A stretch of 64,000 bases of DNA. Origin: Streptococcus parasanguinis (GTDB taxonomy: Bacteria > Bacillota > Bacilli > Lactobacillales > Streptococcaceae). The translations under genes were made by a program, and so were the position numbers. Of the stretch, positions 35,206-45,202 are shown one piece after another. Under the pieces are notes generated by a model, which searched no databases, was not told the DNA's origin, and saw only the letters and a list, made by a program, of their open reading frames with translations. Each line of letters opens with the position of its first letter. The stretch's first letter is position 1. The stretch covers positions 28,069-92,068 of the forward strand of contig NZ_JVEE01000046.1 of assembly GCF_001073155.1 (NCBI RefSeq), read 5' to 3'.

Positions 35206-35362
35206 CTTTTATCCTCTTTTTTCTTTGTTTTTTTGCTCAAGATTTTCTTGGACAAATGAACTACTATACTATAGTATCACAATTTAAAAATAATAAAAGG
35301 CCTTTTTGGCTATTTAACAAAACTGTATTTTTCTTGTAACATTTCGTCTTTCTTGTCACATT

Positions 35363-35379
35363 GTTACAAACTAGTAACA
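35363..35379 (-). promoter_or_regulatory. WalR (VicR) box upstream of the LysM gene
   Basis: Minus strand TGTTAC-TAGTT-TGTAAC fits the WalR consensus TGTWAH-N5-TGTWAH exactly. It is about 160 bases before the LysM start, with a further TGTTAC at about 35337-35342. Confidence 0.75.
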
Positions 35380-35415
35380 TAAAAATAGGGTGCTGGAAGA
35401 AGAGTTCGAGGGCGC

Positions 35416-35452
35416 AAAAAAAGCCTCATCAAGGAGCGGTTCCTCGATGAGG
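35416..35452 (-). terminator. terminator of the V-ATPase operon
   Basis: Twelve-base arms (35441-35452 and 35424-35435; one imperfect pair) with a 5-base loop are followed by CTTTTTTT on the minus strand. Confidence 0.9.
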
Positions 35453-35514
35453 TTCTTGTATTTTTTAAGCAATTGAACACGCCTACAACTCTTTGTATCT
35501 TATGAATTGAACAC

Positions 35515-35602
35515 GCCCTAAATGCTGGGTGAAAAAGATAAATTCTCTTGTGAGCATCGCTCACTGCAAGAATTTCCTATTTTCACTCTGCATTTTACGG
35601 GC
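35515..35602. repeat. long imperfect inverted repeat after ntpD
   Basis: The two arms, each about 40 bases, pair through GCCC, TAAA, TGC, GTGAAAA, AAATTCT and TGAGC blocks with a very short loop near 35556. Direct repeats of aattgaacacgcc (35471 and 35506) and ctttgtatcttat (35491 and 35602) overlap it. It looks like a mobile intergenic repeat or a structured RNA. Confidence 0.65.
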
Positions 35603-35610
35603 TTTGTATC

Positions 35611-36234
35611 TTATTTGACCTTCATGATTCTGACGAGGTTGGCGCGTTCGGCTTCTTCGAGTTTCATTTCGATATAATAGATAGTCTCTTTGAGGTCTGG
35701 GATGGTCGCATACTCGAGTCCGTTCACTCGACGGCGGGTTTTCTCGATTTCATCTGCCATGAGTTGACAGCTTTTTTCGATTTCCGCTAACTTGAGCAAA
35801 TCAGGGAGTAGATCCCCCATTTCTTGGATGGTGCTATCCATTTGACTGTTGGAGGCGAGGTAGCTATAAACCACGTCCCCTTCATCCTCTCCGTAGGGGT
35901 TATCGATACGAGCATGGAGCTTGGGCACGCGCACACTCATGACATTTTCTTCCTCGATGTGTAGCATCACTTCTCGAGTGGGAACGGCAAAGATTTCTTC
36001 TACCATGAGGTCGCTCTCTAAGGACTTGGCCATCACGAAATCTTGCATATTGCCCACCAGCGCTGCCTCCACCTTTTGGCGCAGACGATTATTCTCACGC
36101 ACAGCTTCAATAAAGCGACGCATGAGTTCATCCCGCTTATCCTTGAGCAACTTGTGCCCCCGGGTTGCTGTCTTGAGGCGCTCTTTGAGAATATTGAGCT
36201 CCATCCGAGTTGGTTTTACATTTAATCGTGCCAT
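35611..36234 (-). CDS. ntpD: V-type ATPase subunit D (central stalk)
   Basis: This 207-residue, largely coiled-coil protein forms the rotating shaft inside the A3B3 head. It starts [20 protein letters not shown] and has the conserved [21 protein letters not shown] segment near the C-terminus. It is the last gene of the ntp operon, three bases after ntpB. No ntpJ potassium transporter gene follows, unlike in Enterococcus hirae. Confidence 0.96.
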   Translation of the reverse strand: MARLNVKPTRMELNILKERLKTATRGHKLLKDKRDELMRRFIEAVRENNRLRQKVEAALVGNMQDFVMAKSLESDLMVEEIFAVPTREVMLHIEEENVMSVRVPKLHARIDNPYGEDEGDVVYSYLASNSQMDSTIQEMGDLLPDLLKLAEIEKSCQLMADEIEKTRRRVNGLEYATIPDLKETIYYIEMKLEEAERANLVRIMKVK

Positions 36235-36237
36235 AGG

Positions 36238-37623
36238 CTAATCCTCTTTGTTTGGCAGATACTTGTCAATCATCTCATCCTTGATCCGTTTAAGCTCTGT
36301 TCGTGGAAGGATGGATAAGAGCTCCCAACCGAGATCCAAACTTTCCTCAATCGTCCGATTGGTGGTAAAGCCTTGGTTGATGTATTCTTGCTCAAAGCGG
36401 TCCGTAAATTTAACATAGAGCTTGTCGGTATCTGACAAGGCAGATTCCCCAAGCACTACAGCCAGTTCTTTGGCTTGTTTTCCTTGGGCGTAGGCTGCAA
36501 AGAGCTGGTTCATGGTCGCCGCATGGTCTTCCCGAGTCTTGCCTTCACCAGAACCCTTGTCCTTCAAACGAGAAAGGGATGGAAGAACATTGATCGGTGG
36601 GCGGTAACCACTATTATAGAGATCGCGGGACAGAATAATCTGACCTTCGGTGATGTAGCCTGTTAAGTCAGGGATGGGGTGGGTGATGTCATCTTCTGGC
36701 ATGGAGAGGATCGGAATTTGGGTCACAGATCCTTTCTTTCCAACCAAGCGTCCTGCACGTTCGTAGAGGGTTGAGAGGTTAGTATAAAGGTAACCTGGAT
36801 AGCCCCGACGACCTGGAACTTCCCGGCGGGCAGCAGATACTTCCCGAAGGGCTTCACAGTAGTTGGTCATGTCGGTCATGATAACCAAGACGTGCATATC
36901 TTTTTCATAAGCCAAATATTCTGCTGCGGTCAAGGCGATCCGAGGCGTGGCAATCCGCTCGATAGCTGGGTCGTTGGCTAGGTTGATAAAGAGGACAGAG
37001 CGGTCAATGGCTCCTGTCTCGCGAAGGTCGTTCATAAAGAACTCGGCTTCTTCAAAGGTAATCCCCATAGCCGCAAAGACCACAGCGAAGTTTTCTTCAG
37101 AATTAAGAACCGTCGCTTGACGAGCAATCTGAGCCGCCAACTCCTTGTGAGGAAGACCAGAACCTGAGAATACTGGGAGTTTTTGGCCCCGAACCAAGGT
37201 ATTCAAATGGTCAATGGCTGAGATCCCTGTCTGGATAAATTCATCCGGATAGTCCCGCGAAACAGGGTTGATGGCTTGTCCATCAATGTCCAAGTACTTC
37301 TCTGGGATAATCTCTGGACCGCCATCGATGGGTTTGCCCATCCCGTTAAAGATGCGTCCGACCATGTCTTCAGACACAGGGAGTTCTAGGGGACGTCCAG
37401 TAAAGCGGACTTTGGCTTTTTCCAAGTTGATCCCGCTAGATCCTTCAAAGAGTTGGACCATAGCCTTGTCTTCTTGGACTTCGAGGACTTGTCCCTGACG
37501 GGTCGTTCCGTCATGAAGCTTGATTTCTACTAGTTCATTGTAGTGAACCCCTTCGACCTGATCGACAATCATCAAGGGGCCAACAACTTCGCTGACAGTA
37601 CGGTATTCTTTAATTACGCTCAT
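36238..37623 (-). CDS. ntpB: V-type ATPase subunit B
   Basis: This 461-residue non-catalytic subunit alternates with A in the hexameric head. It has [19 protein letters not shown] in place of a Walker A loop, and the family signature [12 protein letters not shown]. It overlaps ntpA by 14 bases. Confidence 0.97.
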   Translation of the reverse strand: MSVIKEYRTVSEVVGPLMIVDQVEGVHYNELVEIKLHDGTTRQGQVLEVQEDKAMVQLFEGSSGINLEKAKVRFTGRPLELPVSEDMVGRIFNGMGKPIDGGPEIIPEKYLDIDGQAINPVSRDYPDEFIQTGISAIDHLNTLVRGQKLPVFSGSGLPHKELAAQIARQATVLNSEENFAVVFAAMGITFEEAEFFMNDLRETGAIDRSVLFINLANDPAIERIATPRIALTAAEYLAYEKDMHVLVIMTDMTNYCEALREVSAARREVPGRRGYPGYLYTNLSTLYERAGRLVGKKGSVTQIPILSMPEDDITHPIPDLTGYITEGQIILSRDLYNSGYRPPINVLPSLSRLKDKGSGEGKTREDHAATMNQLFAAYAQGKQAKELAVVLGESALSDTDKLYVKFTDRFEQEYINQGFTTNRTIEESLDLGWELLSILPRTELKRIKDEMIDKYLPNKED

Positions 37624-39400
37624 TGTCTACTCCTCCTTTTGCGACGATTTGGTGTAGGGTTTCTACGATTTCTTCTTTCAGGGCTTGAATGGTTGCCAAC
37701 TGATCCTCATGGATGAACTTGCTCCGGGCAATACGGTCTCGAAGAGCTAGGGTTCCTTCCATGATTTCTGTGAAGTAAGCCCCTAATTCTAGTGCTTTTT
37801 GACTTTCTTGGTCAAAGGTCAAAATGTTGGTCAACAAGGCCACCTGCTTGCTGAAAGAGGTATAGGTATCGACCTCATCAAAGGCATTTTGTTGCAGGTA
37901 GTCTTCACGGATCATCTTGGCCGCATTCATGGTCAAGCGGTCTTTTTCAGATAAGGAATCTAGACCAACCAAGCGAACGATTTCTTGCAATTCACTTTCC
38001 TTTTGAAGCAAGTTCATAGCACGGGTCACTTTTTCAGACCAGCTGATTTGTTCATGTAAATCGATATAGCGACCAACTTCATCTTGGTAAAGGGAATACG
38101 AACTCAACCAGTTGATAGCTGGGAAGTGACGACGTTGGGCCAATTGAGCATCTAAGCCCCAGAAAACCTTAACGATCCGCAAGGTATTTTGCGTTACCGG
38201 CTCTGAAATATCTCCACCTGGAGGGGAAACGGCACCGATCGCCGTAATCGAACCTTCGCGCGCAGTAGTTCCAAGCGTCTTGACCCGACCGGCTCGCTCG
38301 TAGTATTCGGCGATCCGGCTACCAAGATAGGCTGGGTAACCTTCATCTCCGGGCATTTCTTCTAGACGACCAGACATTTCACGGAGGGCTTCAGCCCAGC
38401 GCGATGTCGAATCAGCCATGATGGCAACGGAATAGCCCATATCACGGAAGTATTCGGCAATAGTGATCCCTGTGTAGATAGAAGCTTCCCGCGCTGCTAC
38501 TGGCATGTTCGAAGTATTGGCGATCAGAACAGTCCGTTGCATGATGGATTGGCCAGTTGTTGGATCGATCAATTCTGGAAATTCATTCAGAACGTCCGTC
38601 ATTTCATTTCCACGTTCCCCACAACCGACATAAATCACGATGTCTACATTGGCAAACTTGGCCACTTGGTGTTGCACGACTGTTTTCCCAGCTCCGAAAG
38701 GACCAGGAACAGCTGCAGCTCCACCCTTAGTCACAGGGAAGAAGGTATCGATGACCCGTTGACCGGTGACCAAAGGCTCTACTGGAATGAGTTTTTGTGC
38801 AAAGGGACGGCCTCGACGAACCGGCCATTTTTGCATCAGGGTTCCAGTAAAGAGGCTACCATCTGCCTGCTCAATCTCATAGACCGGCTCTTCCACTGTG
38901 TAAGAACCTGCTGCGATCTTGGTCACACGTCCACTCACACCAAAAGGCACCATGATGCGGTGTTCCACCATATTGGTCTCTTGAACGGTACCGACGATGT
39001 CTCCAGCGACCACTTCTGTCCCTTCTGTCACACTTGGTTCGAAGGCCCATTTGGTGTCCCGATCTAGATTCGGAACTTGCACCCCACGAACCAAAAAGTC
39101 ACTGGCAGTAACCTCTTGAAAGCGTTCCAAGGGGCGTTGGATCCCGTCAAACATCTGAGAGATCAATCCTGGTCCCAATTCAACAGAAAGGGGAGCTCCA
39201 GTTGTTATCACCGGTTCTCCTGGACCGACTCCAGATGTTTCTTCATATACTTGGATAGAGGCTTCATCCCGCCGCATCTCAATAATTTCGCCAATCAAAC
39301 CAAGATCGCCGACCCGGCAAATGTCTTGGATATTGGCCTCCTGCATCCCTGATGCAACCACCAAGGGACCGGAAACTTTGATAATTTTTCCTTGAGTCAT
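37610..39400 (-). CDS. ntpA: V-type ATPase catalytic subunit A
   Basis: This 596-residue subunit hydrolyses or makes ATP. The Walker A motif is GPFGAGKTV; the inserted non-homologous region is at about 115-190 ([23 protein letters not shown]); [26 protein letters not shown] is a V-type signature. It follows the GNAT gene after 33 bases within the operon. Confidence 0.98.
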   Translation of the reverse strand: MTQGKIIKVSGPLVVASGMQEANIQDICRVGDLGLIGEIIEMRRDEASIQVYEETSGVGPGEPVITTGAPLSVELGPGLISQMFDGIQRPLERFQEVTASDFLVRGVQVPNLDRDTKWAFEPSVTEGTEVVAGDIVGTVQETNMVEHRIMVPFGVSGRVTKIAAGSYTVEEPVYEIEQADGSLFTGTLMQKWPVRRGRPFAQKLIPVEPLVTGQRVIDTFFPVTKGGAAAVPGPFGAGKTVVQHQVAKFANVDIVIYVGCGERGNEMTDVLNEFPELIDPTTGQSIMQRTVLIANTSNMPVAAREASIYTGITIAEYFRDMGYSVAIMADSTSRWAEALREMSGRLEEMPGDEGYPAYLGSRIAEYYERAGRVKTLGTTAREGSITAIGAVSPPGGDISEPVTQNTLRIVKVFWGLDAQLAQRRHFPAINWLSSYSLYQDEVGRYIDLHEQISWSEKVTRAMNLLQKESELQEIVRLVGLDSLSEKDRLTMNAAKMIREDYLQQNAFDEVDTYTSFSKQVALLTNILTFDQESQKALELGAYFTEIMEGTLALRDRIARSKFIHEDQLATIQALKEEIVETLHQIVAKGGVDNERN

Positions 39401-39433
39401 GTATTCCTCCTGGGAATCCTTTGTTTCTTTGTT

Positions 39434-40138
39434 TTACTTTTGTGCTATCTCTCTTAGAGCTTGCTTTTGTTGGCCATTGGCATCGAAATTGCTTGGATCC
39501 AACCAAGCTTCGAAGCGCTGTTTGATAGCTGGCCATTCTTGGTCAATGATAGACAACCAGTCTGTATCACGGGTACGACCTTTATAAACAACAGCCTGAC
39601 GGAAACAGCCTTCATAGGTGAACCCTAAGCGCTCAGCTGCTTTGCGAGATGCTTGGTTTAAGGCATCGCATTTCCACTCATAGCGGCGGTATCCTAAATC
39701 TTCAAACACGTAGCGCGCTAAGAGATACTGGGCTTCTGTAGCCATGCGTGTCTTTTGGAGCGCTGGTGAGTAGGTCACTGCTCCGACTTCGATCACCCGA
39801 TTGGCTTGATCGATCCGCATGAGAGAGAAAGTCCCCAAAGCCTTGCCTGAATCTTTGTCTACAATCGCATAGTAAAAGCGACCTTGGGCTGTCATGAGAT
39901 CATCTAATAGGTGGTCCCACTCCTCTTCATTGCGGGCAGGGCCTTTGAATAGAAAGGTCCACATCGCTGCTGGAGAGTCCGGCCCGTAGACCTGATAAAG
40001 ATCTGCTCCATGTTTTTCTTTTGAGAGGCGCTCGATCACGGTATAGCGACCTTCAATCCGCTCAATAGCTGGCAGACGCCCCGGAGTAAAATCCGGCAGT
40101 GCATCGCCAATCGTTTGGCCAAATTCATTTGTTCTCAT
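39434..40138 (-). CDS. GNAT-family N-acetyltransferase inside the V-ATPase operon
   Basis: This 234-residue protein is a RimJ/RimL-like acetyltransferase: GKALGTFSLMRID, VIEVGAVTYSPALQKTRMATEAQYLL (acetyl-CoA loop) and LNQASRKAAERLGFTYEG are typical. It probably acetylates an amine or protein N-terminus; the target is unknown. Its ATG overlaps the ntpG stop by four bases and ntpA follows, so it is translationally coupled between two ATPase subunits. It is not part of the standard ntp gene order. Confidence 0.88.
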   Translation of the reverse strand: MRTNEFGQTIGDALPDFTPGRLPAIERIEGRYTVIERLSKEKHGADLYQVYGPDSPAAMWTFLFKGPARNEEEWDHLLDDLMTAQGRFYYAIVDKDSGKALGTFSLMRIDQANRVIEVGAVTYSPALQKTRMATEAQYLLARYVFEDLGYRRYEWKCDALNQASRKAAERLGFTYEGCFRQAVVYKGRTRDTDWLSIIDQEWPAIKQRFEAWLDPSNFDANGQQKQALREIAQK

Positions 40139-40455
40139 AAAATATCCTGTCCTACTGCTTTTTCGACATTATCACGAATCCGCTGTTGGCCCAGTCCCGT
40201 AGTCCCTCTATGGGTCGGGATAAGAATCAGAGCCGGTGTCAGCTGCTGGTCGTAAAACGCCACTGTATCTGGAATGGCCTGAGCAATATCCTCTGTCAGG
40301 TAGATAATCCCGAAGTTTTCCCGACTGAGTTTTCGCAGGGTATTGATCGCTTCTTGTGGCTCTGTGACCGGATAGGTTTGAAAGCCAATCAGGCGAAAAG
40401 GAAGGATGGCGTCCCGATTGCCCACAACGGCGATTTTATAGGTCTGTTTGTCCAT
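40135..40455 (-). CDS. ntpG: V-type ATPase subunit F (central stalk, NtpG)
   Basis: This 106-residue protein (KIAVVGNRDAILPFRLIGFQ, then ENFGIIYLTEDIA) matches the small central-stalk subunit, named NtpG in enterococcal nomenclature. It overlaps ntpC by 20 bases and the GNAT gene by four. Confidence 0.93.
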   Translation of the reverse strand: MDKQTYKIAVVGNRDAILPFRLIGFQTYPVTEPQEAINTLRKLSRENFGIIYLTEDIAQAIPDTVAFYDQQLTPALILIPTHRGTTGLGQQRIRDNVEKAVGQDIL

Positions 40456-41455
40456 AAATCGGTCTCATCCTTTCTTTGATGTCTGCTAGCGGAAAACCAT
40501 TGTCCAAACCAGAGAGGACCAAACGAAGGTTGGTCACCTCTAACTCTTTTCCGTAAAGATAACGAACAAGAGGGAGTGGTCCATCAACTTCAAAACGGCC
40601 AGCGTCTAGAAGACTGAATTTCACCAAACTCTCTAAATACTCCAACTCTACGGTCTTTAGTTGACCGGTGCGCATCTTTTCTTCATAAGTCTCTAAAGCG
40701 AGATCGTACTCTAGCGGATTGACTTGATAAAACCAGGTCAACCACTGACCGGATTCTAGCAGGTCGATCACCTGATGGGCACTGAGGCTCCCTTCATCTG
40801 AGAGCAATTGGTGCATAAAGCTATGCGGTTTTTGCTGATCCAAGGCCCGCTTAACTGTAATCGCATTGTAAAAGTCAATGGTCACGTCCACCAACTGCTT
40901 CAGAATCGGATGATCTAGGCTGTCCCCTAAGTATCTCAGGTGTTTAAAATAAGCTAAGTCCATCCCGATTTCGAGGACCCGCAAGTCCTGATAGTCTTGG
41001 AATTCTTGCCAGGTTGCAGCCACTTCTTCCGCCATAAAGGCCGGACAATGCTCCGCAGAAAAGGTCGCCACCAAATGCTCGAGCACATCGAGAGAATAAG
41101 GACCGATAGGGATCAATAAGTGCCCCAACTTGCGCTCTGTCGCCTTGTGTTTTAGATAAACCTTGAGATTATGATAGGTGTACTTCAAAGTAAACAGGCT
41201 AACCAAGTCTGGCTGAGGGCTTACCTCAAAAGCCCATTGGTATTCTGCCAACAAGGCTGCCATCAGGCGGGCTTCAAGGGCTGATAAATCCTTGATCTCG
41301 TGGCTGTCTAAAGCATAAGGTGTTCCTTGTAGCAAGCCTTCTCGGCTCTCGCTTGAGGGACTTGCAAGCAACTGCTCGAATTGACTGGGACTGACAAAAC
41401 TAGCCTCACGTACGCTGATTCCTGTATTGACTTGAGAATAGGTCCGTTCGCTCAT
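40436..41455 (-). CDS. ntpC: V-type ATPase subunit C/d
   Basis: The 339-residue subunit links the central stalk to the membrane rotor. It shows the all-helical repeats and the segment FTLKYTYHNLKVYLKHKATE typical of NtpC. AGGAGG precedes the ATG by five bases. Confidence 0.93.
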   Translation of the reverse strand: MSERTYSQVNTGISVREASFVSPSQFEQLLASPSSESREGLLQGTPYALDSHEIKDLSALEARLMAALLAEYQWAFEVSPQPDLVSLFTLKYTYHNLKVYLKHKATERKLGHLLIPIGPYSLDVLEHLVATFSAEHCPAFMAEEVAATWQEFQDYQDLRVLEIGMDLAYFKHLRYLGDSLDHPILKQLVDVTIDFYNAITVKRALDQQKPHSFMHQLLSDEGSLSAHQVIDLLESGQWLTWFYQVNPLEYDLALETYEEKMRTGQLKTVELEYLESLVKFSLLDAGRFEVDGPLPLVRYLYGKELEVTNLRLVLSGLDNGFPLADIKERMRPIYGQTDL

Positions 41456-41464
41456 TGCAACCTC

Positions 41465-42055
41465 CTAGTTCTCTTCATCTGTGAAAATGCTGGCTGCCAT
41501 CTGGTAGCTTTCTTGCTCCCAAATGGAATCCACCAAATCACGGTAGAGATAGTTGTCATCAATCTTCCCAACCGACAAGACAAAGCCTGCTTGAGCTGGG
41601 ATTGTTGCATCTGCAACTGTCACATTCTGATGCGTCTGCTTCAATCTCTCGAGAGCTGCTGAATCAAATTTGCTAGCACTCACCGCACCGAAGGTCAGGG
41701 TCACAACTTGTCCCTGATAGCGATCTAAGACCGCATCTACAAACTGCATTTCCTTTTCAAGGGGCCAAGCCACCATCGCTTCATAAGCATCTGCAAAGAG
41801 ATCCTTTAAGACGCGTTGCTTGGTGACAAGGGTTGATTGGCGTTTTTTATTTTCGATTTGTTGGGTTTCACGTTGCAATTGACGTTGAATCCGCTTGAGC
41901 TGCTCGGAGCGTTGATTGAGTTTATCTTGAATCAAACGCTCTTCTTGCGCAGTCTCTTCTTTTAGGATGGTTTCCTTGGCCTCTTCTAAGAGTTTACGCC
42001 CTTTTTCATGGGCTTGGGCCAAGATCGAATCCTTTAATTGGGTTTGTTCATCCAT
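41465..42055 (-). CDS. ntpE: V-type ATPase subunit E (peripheral stalk)
   Basis: This 196-residue protein has a long N-terminal coiled coil (residues 1-95, glutamate-, glutamine- and lysine-rich) and a small C-terminal alpha/beta head that contacts the B subunit. Together with NtpF it forms the peripheral stalk. Confidence 0.92.
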   Translation of the reverse strand: MDEQTQLKDSILAQAHEKGRKLLEEAKETILKEETAQEERLIQDKLNQRSEQLKRIQRQLQRETQQIENKKRQSTLVTKQRVLKDLFADAYEAMVAWPLEKEMQFVDAVLDRYQGQVVTLTFGAVSASKFDSAALERLKQTHQNVTVADATIPAQAGFVLSVGKIDDNYLYRDLVDSIWEQESYQMAASIFTDEEN

Positions 42056-42089
42056 ATCGTTTTTCTCCTATTGCATGCGTCTTGTGTTT

Positions 42090-42107
42090 TTCGCCTCGCG
42101 AGGCGAA
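42090..42107 (-). repeat. palindromic hairpin between ntpK and ntpE
   Basis: TTCGCCTCGCGAGGCGAA is a perfect 18-bp palindrome in the 69-base gap after ntpK, followed by AAAA. It could protect or terminate the upstream ntpFIK mRNA and so help the higher demand for the K ring subunit; this role is inferred. Confidence 0.6.
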
Positions 42108-42124
42108 TCCATCAAAGCTAGCTC

Positions 42125-42634
<510 letters not shown>

Positions 42635-44596
42635 TTATTTTTTTGTTTTAATATAGCGTTCAGAAGGTTTGAGAGGACGAAATGGCTTGCCTCCTCCTTC
42701 GTAGAACTTACCGAAGAACTCCACAAAGATCAGACGGGCTCCATGCACATATCCTGACAAGAAGGACAGGAACATATTAATGGCATGGAGGACGATAAAG
42801 AGCACAAGCCCTACCGTAAACCGTCCAAGCGGTGGAAAGAGATTGACAATGAGGTTGAAGGCCGAACCGATACTCGCTCCAGACAAGCCCAAAGCCATCA
42901 AACGGGTGAAGCTGACTAAGTCTCCAACATAGCCACTAACATTGTAGAGGTTAAAGAGACCAGAGGCTAAGCCGGACAGCTTCTTGGCACTGACAATGGA
43001 AACAATCAAGATCCCAATGGCATTCAAAATAGCCAGCCACTTGCCAATCGGAACTAAAAGGCTCATCCCTGGCAAGATATTGCCTACTGCTAGAAGCATT
43101 AAACCAAGTAGGATCAAGACCCAAGCAAAGCCAGCATTATAGGCTTCCGTGTAGTCTTTGAGGCGAACATTTTTCATTCCTCCTAGGAAGAGGCCCACTA
43201 AGACGGTGATAAAACCAAAGACCACTGAGAGGATCAGGATGGTCATGGCGTTGCTGGTCGTACTGATCAGGGCAAAAGGCATCTCAAATCCAAAGAAAGA
43301 GCCATAGACCACACCCCAAAGGGCAACTGAAATTCCAAGGAGACTGAAGAAACGAAGGTTCTTCGCTGTACTAGGCTTGAGCTTAAAGGCTTTAAGGGCA
43401 AAGCCTGTCGCTACCGTTAGCAACAGTCCATAACCGATATCTGCGACCATCATGCCAAAGAAAACAAAGTAGAAGAGAGAAACGATCGGTGTCGGATCTT
43501 TCTCGTAATACTTAGGCAGGGCGTACATCTCTGTGACTAATTCAAAGGGCTCTACCAAGGCATTATTTCGCAACTGGATCGGAACGTCATCCCAATCTTT
43601 TTCCGTCACATCGCGCGTCTCTAGTAAGACCCGAGAACCAAAACCTTCTTGCAAGAAGTCTCGCAATGAGGCCACTTGGGAGGTTTCAATCCAACCCTCT
43701 AGAGCTACCAAGCTTTGCGTGCTGGCAAGAAGCGACTTGGCTTCCTCCCGAGCTCCCGAACTCAGCAAGTAATCCATCTGGTACTTGAGCTGGTCCAGCT
43801 CCTTCTGGGAGTTTTGTAACTCGGCTAGGGTTGCTGCAACTACAGCTTCTTGCTCTTTGATTTCCCCTTCTAGGCGATCCAAGTAAGCGGCTGGGACTTG
43901 CTCTTCTTCATAGTCCAATTCTTTGAACCCATGGTCTTCCAGAAGCTCCTGAACAGCTACACGGTCTCCCGAACGATACAAGATGACATAGCCGTGTTCA
44001 GTCTCAGACGTAAAGACTTCTTCTAACTCCAGCTCTGGATGAGCTTTTAAGGAAGAACGAACAGCGTCTGTATCGCTATTTGGGATGGTCCCGATCAAGC
44101 CATGCACATAGTGAAAAGTAGCGAGGGCAGCTGGCGTCACCTCTAACGGTCGCCATTTTTCTAAGCGCTCTATCTCACCCTTTGCATCCGCAATCTTCTG
44201 GCGAGCCTTGTCTAACACGCGCAATTGGCGTTTCAACTTGGTCAATAGAAGATCCTCATCTCGAATCATCCCGTGGGCCTGCAAGTCATCAAAAGACAAG
44301 CTTAAGGGTTCTTCCTTCAGAGCTTGCAGGGCCTTCTTCTCAGGCATGTAGGGCTCCAGAGTCTGAATCATTTTTTCAACTTGTTCTTGACGTTTTTGCA
44401 GCTCTACCAAGGCTTGACGATTGTCCTCTGTCAAGGGTTGAGACAAGGTATTTGCCTCAAAGGCAGCCTGCCATTCTTCATGCTCACTGAGGTCATAAAT
44501 CTGGATTTTTGCCTCAGACTGTAGCGCTAGTAGGAGACTGTCCAAGTCATCTTTGGGCAAGATGAGGGACAGTTTTTGCATCTGACTAACGGCCAT
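42635..44596 (-). CDS. ntpI: V-type ATPase membrane subunit I/a
   Basis: This 653-residue protein has a cytoplasmic N-terminal half with coiled coils (to about residue 340) and a C-terminal half with about seven to eight helices that form the ion half-channels. Family motifs include VSLFYFVFFGMMVADIGYGLLL and VGDLVSFTRLMALGLSGASI with the essential arginine. It overlaps ntpF by 11 bases. Confidence 0.95.
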   Translation of the reverse strand: MAVSQMQKLSLILPKDDLDSLLLALQSEAKIQIYDLSEHEEWQAAFEANTLSQPLTEDNRQALVELQKRQEQVEKMIQTLEPYMPEKKALQALKEEPLSLSFDDLQAHGMIRDEDLLLTKLKRQLRVLDKARQKIADAKGEIERLEKWRPLEVTPAALATFHYVHGLIGTIPNSDTDAVRSSLKAHPELELEEVFTSETEHGYVILYRSGDRVAVQELLEDHGFKELDYEEEQVPAAYLDRLEGEIKEQEAVVAATLAELQNSQKELDQLKYQMDYLLSSGAREEAKSLLASTQSLVALEGWIETSQVASLRDFLQEGFGSRVLLETRDVTEKDWDDVPIQLRNNALVEPFELVTEMYALPKYYEKDPTPIVSLFYFVFFGMMVADIGYGLLLTVATGFALKAFKLKPSTAKNLRFFSLLGISVALWGVVYGSFFGFEMPFALISTTSNAMTILILSVVFGFITVLVGLFLGGMKNVRLKDYTEAYNAGFAWVLILLGLMLLAVGNILPGMSLLVPIGKWLAILNAIGILIVSIVSAKKLSGLASGLFNLYNVSGYVGDLVSFTRLMALGLSGASIGSAFNLIVNLFPPLGRFTVGLVLFIVLHAINMFLSFLSGYVHGARLIFVEFFGKFYEGGGKPFRPLKPSERYIKTKK

Positions 44597-44909
44597 AGCT
44601 TGCTACCACCTTTTCTACAATGGCTTCAACTAACCCAGCTCGCTTGTCGGTCATCGCCTCTTGTACCTTGGCATCATTGCGCGCAACCGTTTCTTCCAGA
44701 TCTTTCGTTAAACGGACGAGTCTTTCCTGGGCGTTTTTTTCTGCCTCTGTGACCAATTGCTTGGTTTCCTCATCGTAATGCTGTGCCACTGTTGCAAGTC
44801 GATCGCGCGAATCCGTTCGGATTTGTTCAACTTGAGCTTCATAGCCTACGATCACGCCCTGAGCAGCTTGCTCGATCTCTTGCATCATCTCGAGTGTTGC
44901 ATTCGACAT
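44586..44909 (-). CDS. ntpF: V-type ATPase peripheral-stalk subunit F/G
   Basis: This short protein of about 107 residues is almost wholly coiled coil (MSNATLEMMQEIEQAAQGVI... to KVVASYGR) and pairs with NtpE in the peripheral stalk. The start is set at the ATG at 44909, seven bases after AAGGAGG; a GTG two codons earlier is too near. It is the first gene of the ntp operon. Confidence 0.88.
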   Translation of the reverse strand: MSNATLEMMQEIEQAAQGVIVGYEAQVEQIRTDSRDRLATVAQHYDEETKQLVTEAEKNAQERLVRLTKDLEETVARNDAKVQEAMTDKRAGLVEAIVEKVVASYGR

Positions 44910-44964
44910 CGTCACACCTCCTTATTCAACTATTGTTCTTCCAACAACAGTACAATTATCTTAA

Positions 44965-44993
44965 ATTATACCACAATTCATATCGTTTGTTCA
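44965..44993 (-). promoter_or_regulatory. ntp operon promoter
   Basis: A perfect TATAAT (44965-44970) with a weak -35 TGAACA (44988-44993), 17-base spacer, lies about 56 bases before ntpF. Confidence 0.6.
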
Positions 44994-45117
44994 GACCCAA
45001 CCGGGAATTTTCAGAAAATTGTGGACAACAAATAAGACCTTAGTTTCAAGTTTGGTAGCGTTCTCTTCTTTTCTCCTATCCTGTTCCTAGTTTCAGTATT
45101 TCTTGATTTCTTTTACT

Positions 45118-45146
45118 TGAATAAAGCGGTTACCCATGTTATAATG
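45118..45146 (+). promoter_or_regulatory. promoter of the RpiR-type regulator
   Basis: TTGAAT (45118-45123) and TATAAT (45141-45146) are separated by exactly 17 bases. Confidence 0.8.
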
Positions 45147-45202
45147 TGTAATATATTATAGGAGTATCCTGTTATTTCATCTCGTGAGAAAGGAGGATTG
45201 CT

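Noticed and set aside
38537-39067. 176-residue plus-strand frame over ntpA
   Set aside because: Antisense shadow of ntpA; no start signals.
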